A stretch of 21,532 bases of DNA from CAYUJH01 sp964394585 (GTDB lineage Bacteria > Bacteroidota > Bacteroidia > Cytophagales > Flammeovirgaceae), in contig CAYMYI010000070.1 in assembly GCA_964394585.1 (NCBI GenBank), positions 1 to 21,532 of the forward strand. The letters are read 5' to 3'. A model generated the notes under the pieces. The model was given only the letters and a program-made list of their open reading frames with translations. It was not told the origin of the DNA and ran no database searches. The translations under genes and the position numbers were made by a program. Shown here piece after piece: positions 16,452-21,532 of this stretch (its first letter is position 1; every line of letters starts with the position of its first letter).

Positions 16452-16911
16452 ACGAAACTGTTTGAAACCGTGCTTGGGTGTTATCCACCTGCTTGGCATT
16501 GATCAAATAATAAATCCATCCATCGCCTTTTTCATTCAGTTGTAAAGTTCCTATAAATGTGAGGGGGGTATCGTACAAAGGACTGATGGCATAGGAAGGC
16601 ACAACAGCCACCAAATTGGAAACCCCACCGCCACAATGCAAGCAATGGCGGTTCGGTGTTGGGGACACTAAGAGCAAGCCTTCGGTATTGCGAATGGGAA
16701 GCACATACCCGCTGAGCACTACTTGTTGGAGATGCAACTGTTTGAGCGAATCGGAAAAAACAGGAAAGGCAACCTCTGCCCCATGCGCTCGGCTATAACG
16801 GTACTCCCAGGCAACCTTACTACACTGCGTCCATGCAAATGTAGGGATAGTTTGCTGCGCCGAAGCGCCCAAGCTGCTGATTAGAAGAAAACAGCCAAGG
16901 GTAAATCGCAT
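16444..16911 (-). CDS. Secreted DUF3299-like protein with a Cys-x-His-Cys motif
   Basis: A 155-aa protein with a signal peptide MRFTLGCFLLISSLGASAQQ (cleavage near residue 19). The core LSGYVLPIRNTEGLLLVSP (66-84) followed by a conserved cysteine region (Cys90, His92, Cys93) and Asn99 resembles the DUF3299 family, in which a GY(M/V)VPL segment is followed by a Cys-containing loop. No enzymatic function is known. In some gammaproteobacteria DUF3299 genes sit with a LolD-like ABC ATPase and permease under the zinc regulator Zur. Here the same ATPase partner overlaps it directly, so a metal-related role is a reasonable guess, not a demonstration. The CxHC cluster could bind metal. The sequence divergence from the classic family makes the assignment tentative. 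Confidence 0.6.
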   Translation of the reverse strand: MRFTLGCFLLISSLGASAQQTIPTFAWTQCSKVAWEYRYSRAHGAEVAFPVFSDSLKQLHLQQVVLSGYVLPIRNTEGLLLVSPTPNRHCLHCGGGVSNLVAVVPSYAISPLYDTPLTFIGTLQLNEKGDGWIYYLINAKQVDNTQARFQTVSYD

Positions 16912-16972
16912 GGTAGAATGGTAGTTTTGAGTGAATGATACTCATAAATCTACATACCGGAGGGTATTGTTC

Positions 16973-17008
16973 AAAAAAAGCCCTCATTCTAACTGAATGA
17001 AGGCTTTT
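16973..17008 (-). terminator. Intrinsic terminator downstream of sucD
   Basis: On the + strand AAAAGCCCTCATTC (16976-16989) pairs with GAATGAAGGCTTTT (16995-17008) around TAACT, with an A-run at 16973-16979. Read on the - strand it is a 14-bp stem with one G-U wobble, ending in seven Us. On the + strand the same position is a C-A mismatch. It therefore ends the sucD transcript 20 bases after its stop codon. Confidence 0.9.
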
Positions 17009-17028
17009 GGTGTAAGAAGTAAACCGAA

Positions 17029-17904
17029 TTACTTCCCTAACACTTTCAGCATGGTGGTGCCAATATCTGCGGGCGATTTCACCACGTGCAGCCCACACTC
17101 TTCCATGATTTTCATTTTGGCTTCTGCCGTATCGTCTTTTCCACCGATGATAGCACCAGCGTGCCCCATGCGGCGACCTTTTGGCGCAGTTTGCCCAGCA
17201 ATAAACCCTACTACTGGCTTCGGGTTGCCTTGTGCTTGCAACCAGCGGGCAGCATCGGCTTCGTACGAGCCTCCAATTTCGCCAATCATTACGATGGCTT
17301 CGGTTTCAGGGTCATTCACTAAAAGTTCTACAGCATCTTTAGTGGTAGTCCCGATGATGGGGTCGCCGCCAATCCCAATAGCAGTAGTAACGCCCAATCC
17401 GGCTTTCACTACCTGGTCAGCAGCTTCGTAAGTTAACGTTCCCGATTTCGATACAATCCCAATCGTTCCTTTTTTAAATACAAACCCTGGCATAATCCCT
17501 ACTTTTGCCTCCTCAGGCGTAATCACTCCTGGGCAGTTCGGGCCTACCATGCGTACATCCTTATCGGAAAGGTATTCTTTCACTTTTATCATATCTTTTG
17601 TAGGGATGCCTTCCGTAATGGTGATAATCACTTTGATACCTGCATCGGCGGCTTCCATCACGGCATCGGCGGCAAAAGCAGGTGGCACAAAAATGATAGA
17701 AACATCAGCACCGGTTTCTTGCACAGCATCGACTACTGTGTTAAACACAGGCTTCTCTAGGTGGGTTTGCCCTCCTTTGCCCGGCGTAACGCCTCCTACT
17801 ACATTAGTACCATACTCAATCATCTGTTGCGCATGGAACGTACCTTCTGAACCGGTGAAGCCCTGTACGATTATCTTGGAATCTTTGTTGACTAAAACAC
17901 TCAT
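17029..17904 (-). CDS. sucD: Succinyl-CoA synthetase (ADP/GDP-forming) subunit alpha
   Basis: The alpha subunit of the TCA-cycle enzyme that interconverts succinyl-CoA and succinate with substrate-level phosphorylation. The 291-aa product has the CoA-binding Rossmann fold with GFTGSEGTFHAQQ at 15-27, PNCPGVITP at 122-130, IGEIGGSYE at 207-215 and the phosphorylated histidine His248 in RRMGHAGAIIGGKDDTAEAK (244-263). Length and order are normal. The beta subunit sucC is not adjacent, which is common in Bacteroidota. The gene appears to be a single transcription unit with a strong terminator. The PduO-type adenosyltransferase elsewhere in the window suggests a methylmalonyl-CoA route feeding the same succinyl-CoA pool, but the mutase is not seen. 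Confidence 0.97.
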   Translation of the reverse strand: MSVLVNKDSKIIVQGFTGSEGTFHAQQMIEYGTNVVGGVTPGKGGQTHLEKPVFNTVVDAVQETGADVSIIFVPPAFAADAVMEAADAGIKVIITITEGIPTKDMIKVKEYLSDKDVRMVGPNCPGVITPEEAKVGIMPGFVFKKGTIGIVSKSGTLTYEAADQVVKAGLGVTTAIGIGGDPIIGTTTKDAVELLVNDPETEAIVMIGEIGGSYEADAARWLQAQGNPKPVVGFIAGQTAPKGRRMGHAGAIIGGKDDTAEAKMKIMEECGLHVVKSPADIGTTMLKVLGK

Positions 17905-18018
17905 TACTTTCTATTTCTGGGGATATTAAGTTTGAGAAAAGATTTTCAACAGCAATTTACATCATATCTTTGATAAAGTACGCATTCGGTAGAGGGCAAT
18001 CGTTCAGGAATATTCTTT

Positions 18019-18180
18019 TCAAAAGGCGGTGATAATGTTTTGCTCTACCAACACGTAATATATCAGCGCGCAAAGTGCCAAAAAAATGACGAGTTTAAAC
18101 AATGCTTTAGCAATTTTTATGGCGATGATGACTGCCAAAACGATGAGGGCGATGTAAAACAACGAGATAGGATCCATCAT
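18019..18180 (-). CDS. Small hydrophobic membrane peptide, 53 aa
   Basis: A 53-codon frame begins at ATG 18178-18180 (a second ATG follows at once) and ends TGA at 18019-18021. The product begins MMDPISLFYIALIVLAVIIA and is hydrophobic over about residues 7-45, with lysines at 22, 25 and 29 dividing two probable membrane segments (8-21 and 30-44). The rest of the 324-base interval between sucD and gvpK holds nothing else I can support. Evidence is the uninterrupted frame, two start codons, and the membrane-protein composition. Its function is unknown. It is divergent from gvpK by 48 bases and shares an upstream region with it. A chance frame cannot be excluded. Confidence 0.45.
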   Translation of the reverse strand: MMDPISLFYIALIVLAVIIAIKIAKALFKLVIFLALCALIYYVLVEQNIITAF

Positions 18181-18228
18181 AGTAAAGGTTGAGGTGTTAA
18201 AGCTAATTTTTTTAAGTTACATAGGATT

Positions 18229-18564
18229 ATGAATCACGACAAGATACAATCGAACGATTTAGAGAGCTTCTTGCAAGATGCTAACCAACTGAAAGAAAAA
18301 CTCCCTAGTCGGCTGAATGCCACTCCTGAAAATACGGCAAAGGGATTAGTGCAATTGGTGCTCACCCTGGTGGATATCCTTGTGAAACTGCTGGAAAAAC
18401 AAGCTATGCACCGCATGGATAACGGCTCCCTTACCGAATCGGAAATTGAACGCTTAGGGCAAACGTTTATGTTGCTAGAACAGAAATTGGACGAGCTGAA
18501 AGATCATTTCGACTTAACCGATGAAGATCTTACCCTCAATCTTGATTTTTTGGGAATCAAATAA
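18229..18564 (+). CDS. gvpK: Gas vesicle protein K (GvpK) homologue
   Basis: The 111-aa product matches the GvpK family (PF05121) from residue 30 onward. It has the hallmark stretch PENTAKGLVQLVLTLVDILV (33-52), then KLLEKQAMHRMDNGSLTESE (53-72), IERLGQTFMLLEQKLDELK (73-91) and DLTDEDLTLNLDFLG at the end (95-109). GvpK is one of the accessory proteins found in most gas-vesicle clusters and thought to act in assembly, but its biochemistry is not settled. Here no gvpA/gvpC, gvpN, gvpF/L, gvpG, gvpJ or gvpV is in the window, so it is an orphan in this region. It leads a tight run with the YbbR-like gene (49 bases later) and coaE, so it may be co-transcribed. Other gvp genes could lie elsewhere in the genome, or the protein may have another role. 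Confidence 0.85.
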   Translation: MNHDKIQSNDLESFLQDANQLKEKLPSRLNATPENTAKGLVQLVLTLVDILVKLLEKQAMHRMDNGSLTESEIERLGQTFMLLEQKLDELKDHFDLTDEDLTLNLDFLGIK

Positions 18565-18613
18565 AGAAAACCCTCATACGATAGAAGTTCCTTATCAAAA
18601 CGAAGTAATAGTT

Positions 18614-19537
18614 ATGAAGACGTGGGATTGGCGTGCTATTCTAATCAGTATTCTGCTTTCGATTACCTTTTGGGTATTCCATGCCCTAAATGCCGAACAC
18701 ACTGCTAACATTAAGTTGCCCATTCAGATGTCGGTTGCCGGTGCCGATAGCCTTCCTATTGTAGAAGTAGTACCCCCGCCTGCCTACCTGAACGTAAATG
18801 TAACCGGGTATGGGTGGACCGTCTTGCGCAAAACTTTTGGCATGGGGCTGGAAGCTCTAGAAGTGGAAGTCAAAAATCCACTTACCGAAAACTACATAGC
18901 AACCAAAACGTTCCGCTCTGCTATCGACGAACTGCTACAAGAAATGAAATCCATTAATTATTTGTTAGAAGATTCCATTTTTTTCGATTACGATACCACT
19001 ACTATTAAAGAAATTGCCGTAATCCTCCCTGCCGATACGATTGACCTTGAAGAAGGGTATCGCATCATTTCCGATATCATCGTAGTGCCTTCTACGTTAC
19101 AGCTTACCGGCCCTGCCTCTGAGCTCGCCACCTACCCCGACAGCGTGTGGGTAGGCTTGGAAGACGACCAAATCAGTAGTTCGTACGAAGAGGAACTCGA
19201 CCTGCCCCTCCCCAAGAACCCGCTAGTCCGCGCCGATTACAACCAACTGAATGTTATGTTCGATGTCGGGTTCTTCATCAACCAACGCATGCAAGTACCC
19301 GTGAGTGTTATCAATTTCCCTGAGAAAAAACCCTATGAAATTGTACCTTCGGAGGCTACACTTGATTTTTTCATCTTAGAAACCGAAGAAATTACTCCCG
19401 ATGATTACTTACTCATATTGCTCGATTACGAAGACTACCAAAAAGCCGATTCTACCATTTTGCCCAAAGTATATTTGCCCGACAAGATGAAAGATGTAAT
19501 CACTACGCCAGAACGCTTTAAAATCCGTTTTAAATGA
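18614..19537 (+). CDS. YbbR-like (CdaR-type) domain protein with N-terminal membrane anchor
   Basis: From ATG 18614 the product is 307 aa and starts MKTWDWRAILISILLSITFW, giving one transmembrane anchor and an extracytoplasmic part. I reject the upstream ATG 18521 because it lies within gvpK and would place an extra polar stretch before the anchor. The periplasmic region is beta-rich and repeats the YbbR style, for example LNVNVTGYGW, VVPSTLQLTGPASEL and QRMQVPVSVINF. In Firmicutes the related CdaR regulates the diadenylate cyclase CdaA; no cdaA is nearby here, so that role is not proven. A YbbR-like gene before coaE is a recurrent Bacteroidota arrangement. It overlaps coaE by four bases (ATGA), so translation is coupled. 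Confidence 0.75.
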   Translation: MKTWDWRAILISILLSITFWVFHALNAEHTANIKLPIQMSVAGADSLPIVEVVPPPAYLNVNVTGYGWTVLRKTFGMGLEALEVEVKNPLTENYIATKTFRSAIDELLQEMKSINYLLEDSIFFDYDTTTIKEIAVILPADTIDLEEGYRIISDIIVVPSTLQLTGPASELATYPDSVWVGLEDDQISSSYEEELDLPLPKNPLVRADYNQLNVMFDVGFFINQRMQVPVSVINFPEKKPYEIVPSEATLDFFILETEEITPDDYLLILLDYEDYQKADSTILPKVYLPDKMKDVITTPERFKIRFK

Positions 19538-20136
19538 ATTGTAAGCAACTCGGAATTACCGGAGGAATTGGAGCAGGGAAAAGCACCGTGGCACACCTTT
19601 TCGCTTTGCTGGGCATTCCGGTGTACAACGCCGACCTCGCCGCCCGCCGCCTGATGGAAACCAACGCCGACCTTCGCAGCGCTATCACCAAGGCATTTGG
19701 CAGCGAAAGCTACTTCCCAAACCATACCTTAAACCGCCCCTATTTAGCAGAAAAAGTATTTCATCACGCCCCTTCGCTTGCAAAACTCAATGCGATGGTA
19801 CACCCCAAAGTAGGGGAAGATTACACCCAATGGCATGCACGCCACGCCCAACAAGGTGCACCCTACACATTAAAAGAAGCTGCACTGTTATTTGAAACAG
19901 GCTCGTACCGTACCTTAGAAGGAGTCATTCTAGTGAGTGCTTCCGAAGAAGTTCGTTTGCAACGTGTGTTACATCGCGATTCGCACCGTACCAAAGCCCA
20001 AGTACAAGCTATTTTTGCCAAGCAGCTGCCCGAAGCTGAAAAGCAACGCCTTGCTCGGTGGCTCATCCGCAACGAAGGTAACGAAGCACTCATTCCGCAA
20101 GTCCTAGAATTGCATCAAAAATTCATTGCTCGGTAA
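19534..20136 (+). CDS. coaE: Dephospho-CoA kinase
   Basis: The last step of coenzyme A synthesis: ATP phosphorylates the 3'-hydroxyl of dephospho-CoA. The 200-aa product begins with the P-loop GGIGAGKST at 10-18, then YNADLAARRLM (31-41, in the place of the usual DADxxA), VHPKVGEDY, and the lid-like LKEAALLFETGSYRTLEGVI. The C-terminal part has LQRVLHRDSHRTKAQVQAIF, which is normal for the family. The ATG overlaps the TGA of the YbbR-like gene. Length fits. Together with gvpK and the YbbR-like gene it forms one run of co-directional genes, and plsC follows 80 bases later with its own possible promoter. Confidence 0.95.
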   Translation: MNCKQLGITGGIGAGKSTVAHLFALLGIPVYNADLAARRLMETNADLRSAITKAFGSESYFPNHTLNRPYLAEKVFHHAPSLAKLNAMVHPKVGEDYTQWHARHAQQGAPYTLKEAALLFETGSYRTLEGVILVSASEEVRLQRVLHRDSHRTKAQVQAIFAKQLPEAEKQRLARWLIRNEGNEALIPQVLELHQKFIAR

Positions 20137-20189
20137 CAGCTCGTTCGCAGTTTTTAACGTTCTAGCTGCCAAAAAGCGAAAAACTTCAA

Positions 20190-20197
20190 CATCTTTG
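20190..20197 (+). promoter_or_regulatory. Possible -7 element for plsC-gatC
   Basis: CATCTTTG differs from TAnnTTTG by the first base only and is 20 bases before the plsC ATG at 20217, in the 80-base gap after coaE. A -33 element was not identified. Confidence 0.3.
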
Positions 20198-20216
20198 CAT
20201 ACAAAAAGCAACGCGC

Positions 20217-20984
20217 ATGAAACTACTACGCATCGTTTACACCCTTTGGGGAATTTTTTGGTTTTGGGCAATTTTCCTCTTCTTATACCCGGGTTTTTTG
20301 CTGGTAATCCATGTACCTGCTTTCCGCACCTACACGTGTACCTTAAACAGGATTTGGGCGCACGTAGTCTATTGGGCGTGTTTCATTCCGGTAAAAACCA
20401 TTTGGGAATTTCAACCGAAAAAGGAAGATATCTACATCTACTGCCCTAACCACAATTCATACCTCGATATCCCCCTAGTGGCACATGCTACTCCACATTT
20501 CATCGCCTTTATGGGAAAAAAAGACTTAGAAAAAGTGCCGCTCTTTGGTTACATGTTTAAGAAAATCCACATCCCGGTCGACCGCCAAAACCTCAAAAGC
20601 CGCTATCAGGCGTTTGAAGACACCAAAAAGGCAATCGACAAAGGTTGGAGCGTGTTGCTATTCCCCGAAGGTGGAATTAACGATTTTCCCCCTCAACCAC
20701 GCCGCTTTAAAGATGGAGCATTCAAAATAGCTATTGAAAAGCAAATCCCCATAGTGCCGGTAACCATCCCGTACCATTGGAAAATCTTGCACGACACCCA
20801 CAGTTGGATGCGTTGGCACCCAGCGGAAATCATCTATCATACACCCATTGAAACCAAAGGGATGACACAAGAACACGTTCCACAATTGCGTGAGAGGGTG
20901 TATCAAGTCATACACGATACGATGAAATCGTACTTTCCCGAAGAATTTACCGAATCCCCAATTTCGTTAGAAGAAACTAAATAA
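20217..20984 (+). CDS. plsC: 1-acyl-sn-glycerol-3-phosphate acyltransferase
   Basis: This enzyme acylates lysophosphatidic acid to phosphatidic acid for phospholipid synthesis. The 255-aa product has an N-terminal membrane segment (about 9-32), the catalytic HX4D box as NHNSYLD with His79 and Asp84, the substrate-binding FPEGG at 149-153, and IVPVTIPY at 179-186. These are the family motifs in order. The protein should be at the inner face of the cytoplasmic membrane. Two bases separate its stop from the gatC start, so the pair is likely co-transcribed. The acyl preference is not readable from the sequence. Other AGPAT-like acyltransferases share these motifs, so a role in lipid modification other than bulk phosphatidate synthesis remains possible. 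Confidence 0.9.
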   Translation: MKLLRIVYTLWGIFWFWAIFLFLYPGFLLVIHVPAFRTYTCTLNRIWAHVVYWACFIPVKTIWEFQPKKEDIYIYCPNHNSYLDIPLVAHATPHFIAFMGKKDLEKVPLFGYMFKKIHIPVDRQNLKSRYQAFEDTKKAIDKGWSVLLFPEGGINDFPPQPRRFKDGAFKIAIEKQIPIVPVTIPYHWKILHDTHSWMRWHPAEIIYHTPIETKGMTQEHVPQLRERVYQVIHDTMKSYFPEEFTESPISLEETK

Positions 20985-20986
20985 TT

Positions 20987-21274
20987 ATGGAAATCGATCG
21001 ACACACTCTCGAAAAAATGGCTGCACTTTCGAGGCTCCACATCCAGCCCGAAGAAGAAGAAGCACTGCTTCATAGCATGAACGACATCCTCAATTGGATG
21101 GATCAACTCCGCGAAGTAGACACGGAAGGAGTCGCCCCGCTTACCCACATGAGTTTCGAGCAAAACGTATTTAGGGAAGATGCCGCCCATAACTCGTTAG
21201 CACGCCCCGATGCCCTTAAGCACTCAGCTAACCACGACGACGCTTTCTTCAAAGTTCCTAAAGTAATTGAATAA
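20987..21274 (+). CDS. gatC: Aspartyl/glutamyl-tRNA amidotransferase subunit C
   Basis: GatC is the small subunit of the GatCAB complex, which converts Glu-tRNA(Gln) or Asp-tRNA(Asn) to the correctly amidated tRNA. The 95-aa product has the family's LEKMAALSRLHIQPEEEE start and the central ILNWMDQLREVDTEGVAPLTH with the conserved DTEGV. The end has REDAAHNSLARPDALKHSAN, which is the expected C-terminal segment. It is 2 bases after plsC on the same strand. gatA and gatB are not in the window. In Bacteroidota gatC is often separated from gatA and gatB, so this is not odd. Confidence 0.95.
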   Translation: MEIDRHTLEKMAALSRLHIQPEEEEALLHSMNDILNWMDQLREVDTEGVAPLTHMSFEQNVFREDAAHNSLARPDALKHSANHDDAFFKVPKVIE

Positions 21275-21364
21275 AAGAACATAAAAGCAACTCAGCTAGC
21301 AGGTTATCTAATAATCATTTTGAAGAGAAAAGTTCACCACAGTAGCTCGGCGCCGCCTATAAAC

Positions 21365-21384
21365 CAGCTCGTGCAAGAGCGAGC
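21365..21384. repeat. Small inverted repeat beside the right-edge gene
   Basis: AGCTCG (21365-21370) and CGAGCT (21379-21384) form a 6-bp stem with an 8-base loop, just past the stop region of the minus-strand gene. There is no T-run on the - strand after it, so it is at best a weak terminator. Confidence 0.3.
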
Positions 21385-21532
21385 TATTCACGTAGCATTT
21401 CCACAATTTCCGCTTCGGTTTTACCCACATCTTCGGCAATTTCTGCTACACTAAACCCCTTAGCATGCATTTTTTTCACCAAACGTCGTAGTGCCGTTTG
21501 GGCTTCTTTCTCTCTTTTTTGAGCCTCTTTCT
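21383..21532 (-). pseudogene. Frameshifted C-terminal tail of an Rpn-family (PD-(D/E)XK nuclease/transposase-like) protein
   Basis: On the - strand the sequence reads KEAQKREKEAQTALRRLVKK followed by MHAKGFSVAEIAEDVGK, then needs a one-base shift to continue as TEAEIVEMLRE and stop at TAG (21383-21385). This is the usual charged linker plus KGFSxxEIAExxGxxxxEI tail of Rpn/transposase-associated nuclease proteins (PDDEXK_2). The shift falls in a run of five As (minus strand, 21418-21422); with four As the frame is intact. As written the frame ends early at TGA 21387-21389. The rest of the gene lies beyond the window. It could be a real decaying mobile-type gene or a homopolymer sequencing error. 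Confidence 0.5.

Noticed and set aside
17965..17972. TATCTTTG matching the -7 consensus on the + strand
   Set aside because: It is 257 bases before gvpK and points through the antisense of the small membrane peptide gene, so no clear gene is served. It may be chance.
19435..19725. Antisense frame over the YbbR-like/coaE junction
   Set aside because: Composition and position are those of a shadow of the coding frames on the other strand.
20126..20449. Open frame on the + strand overlapping coaE end and plsC start
   Set aside because: It is out of frame with plsC, whose family motifs clearly mark the real frame.

Overview
The window reads as a chromosomal segment of a member of the Bacteroidota, most likely Cytophagales-like. 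I infer this from several things: starts without Shine-Dalgarno sequences, TAnnTTTG-type -7 elements, a LuxE-family acyl-protein synthetase of Bacteroidota type, a lytic transglycosylase with many LysM repeats, a CrtD-type carotenoid desaturase, and the YbbR-like/coaE and plsC/gatC arrangements. Base composition looks moderate and even by eye, and no integrase, insertion sequence, CRISPR array, tRNA or rRNA was seen. The species cannot be named from this.

Layout. 1-1087 (+): 3' part of a LuxE-family protein, then a 50-aa lipoprotein. 1114-2812 (-): a membrane-anchored beta-propeller behind a four-helix membrane protein. 2989-3612 (+): the ribosome-assembly GTPase EngB, ending in a terminator shared with the convergent 3671-6559 (-), a 962-aa transglycosylase with eight LysM-like repeats. 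6630-7902 (-): an O-methyltransferase and a PduO-type cobalamin adenosyltransferase. 8168-9985 (+): a large lipoprotein with an OmpA-like region and TPR repeats. 10048-10827 (-) and 10891-12372 (+): a divergent GT2 glycosyltransferase and CrtD-like desaturase. 12519-13622 (+): a prokaryotic ionotropic-glutamate-receptor-type channel with a K+ selectivity filter. 13696-14661 (+): a CaCA cation/calcium exchanger. 14684-15767 (-): a glycosyltransferase split only by a false 10-N assembly gap. 15810-16911 (-): a secreted DUF3299-like protein coupled to a LolD-like ABC ATPase with no permease beside it. 17029-17904 (-): sucD. 18019-18180 (-): an unlisted 53-aa membrane peptide. 18229-21274 (+): an orphan gvpK, a YbbR/CdaR-like protein, coaE, plsC and gatC. 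21383-21532 (-): the frameshifted tail of an Rpn-family nuclease/transposase-like protein, cut by the window edge.

Most of the window is housekeeping and envelope biology. The parts that deserve a second look are the single gas-vesicle gene gvpK placed in a coaE run without other gvp genes, the glutamate-receptor-like channel next to a calcium exchanger, the ABC ATPase/DUF3299-like pair without permease, and two sequence-integrity problems (the false gap in the glycosyltransferase and the homopolymer frameshift at the right edge).
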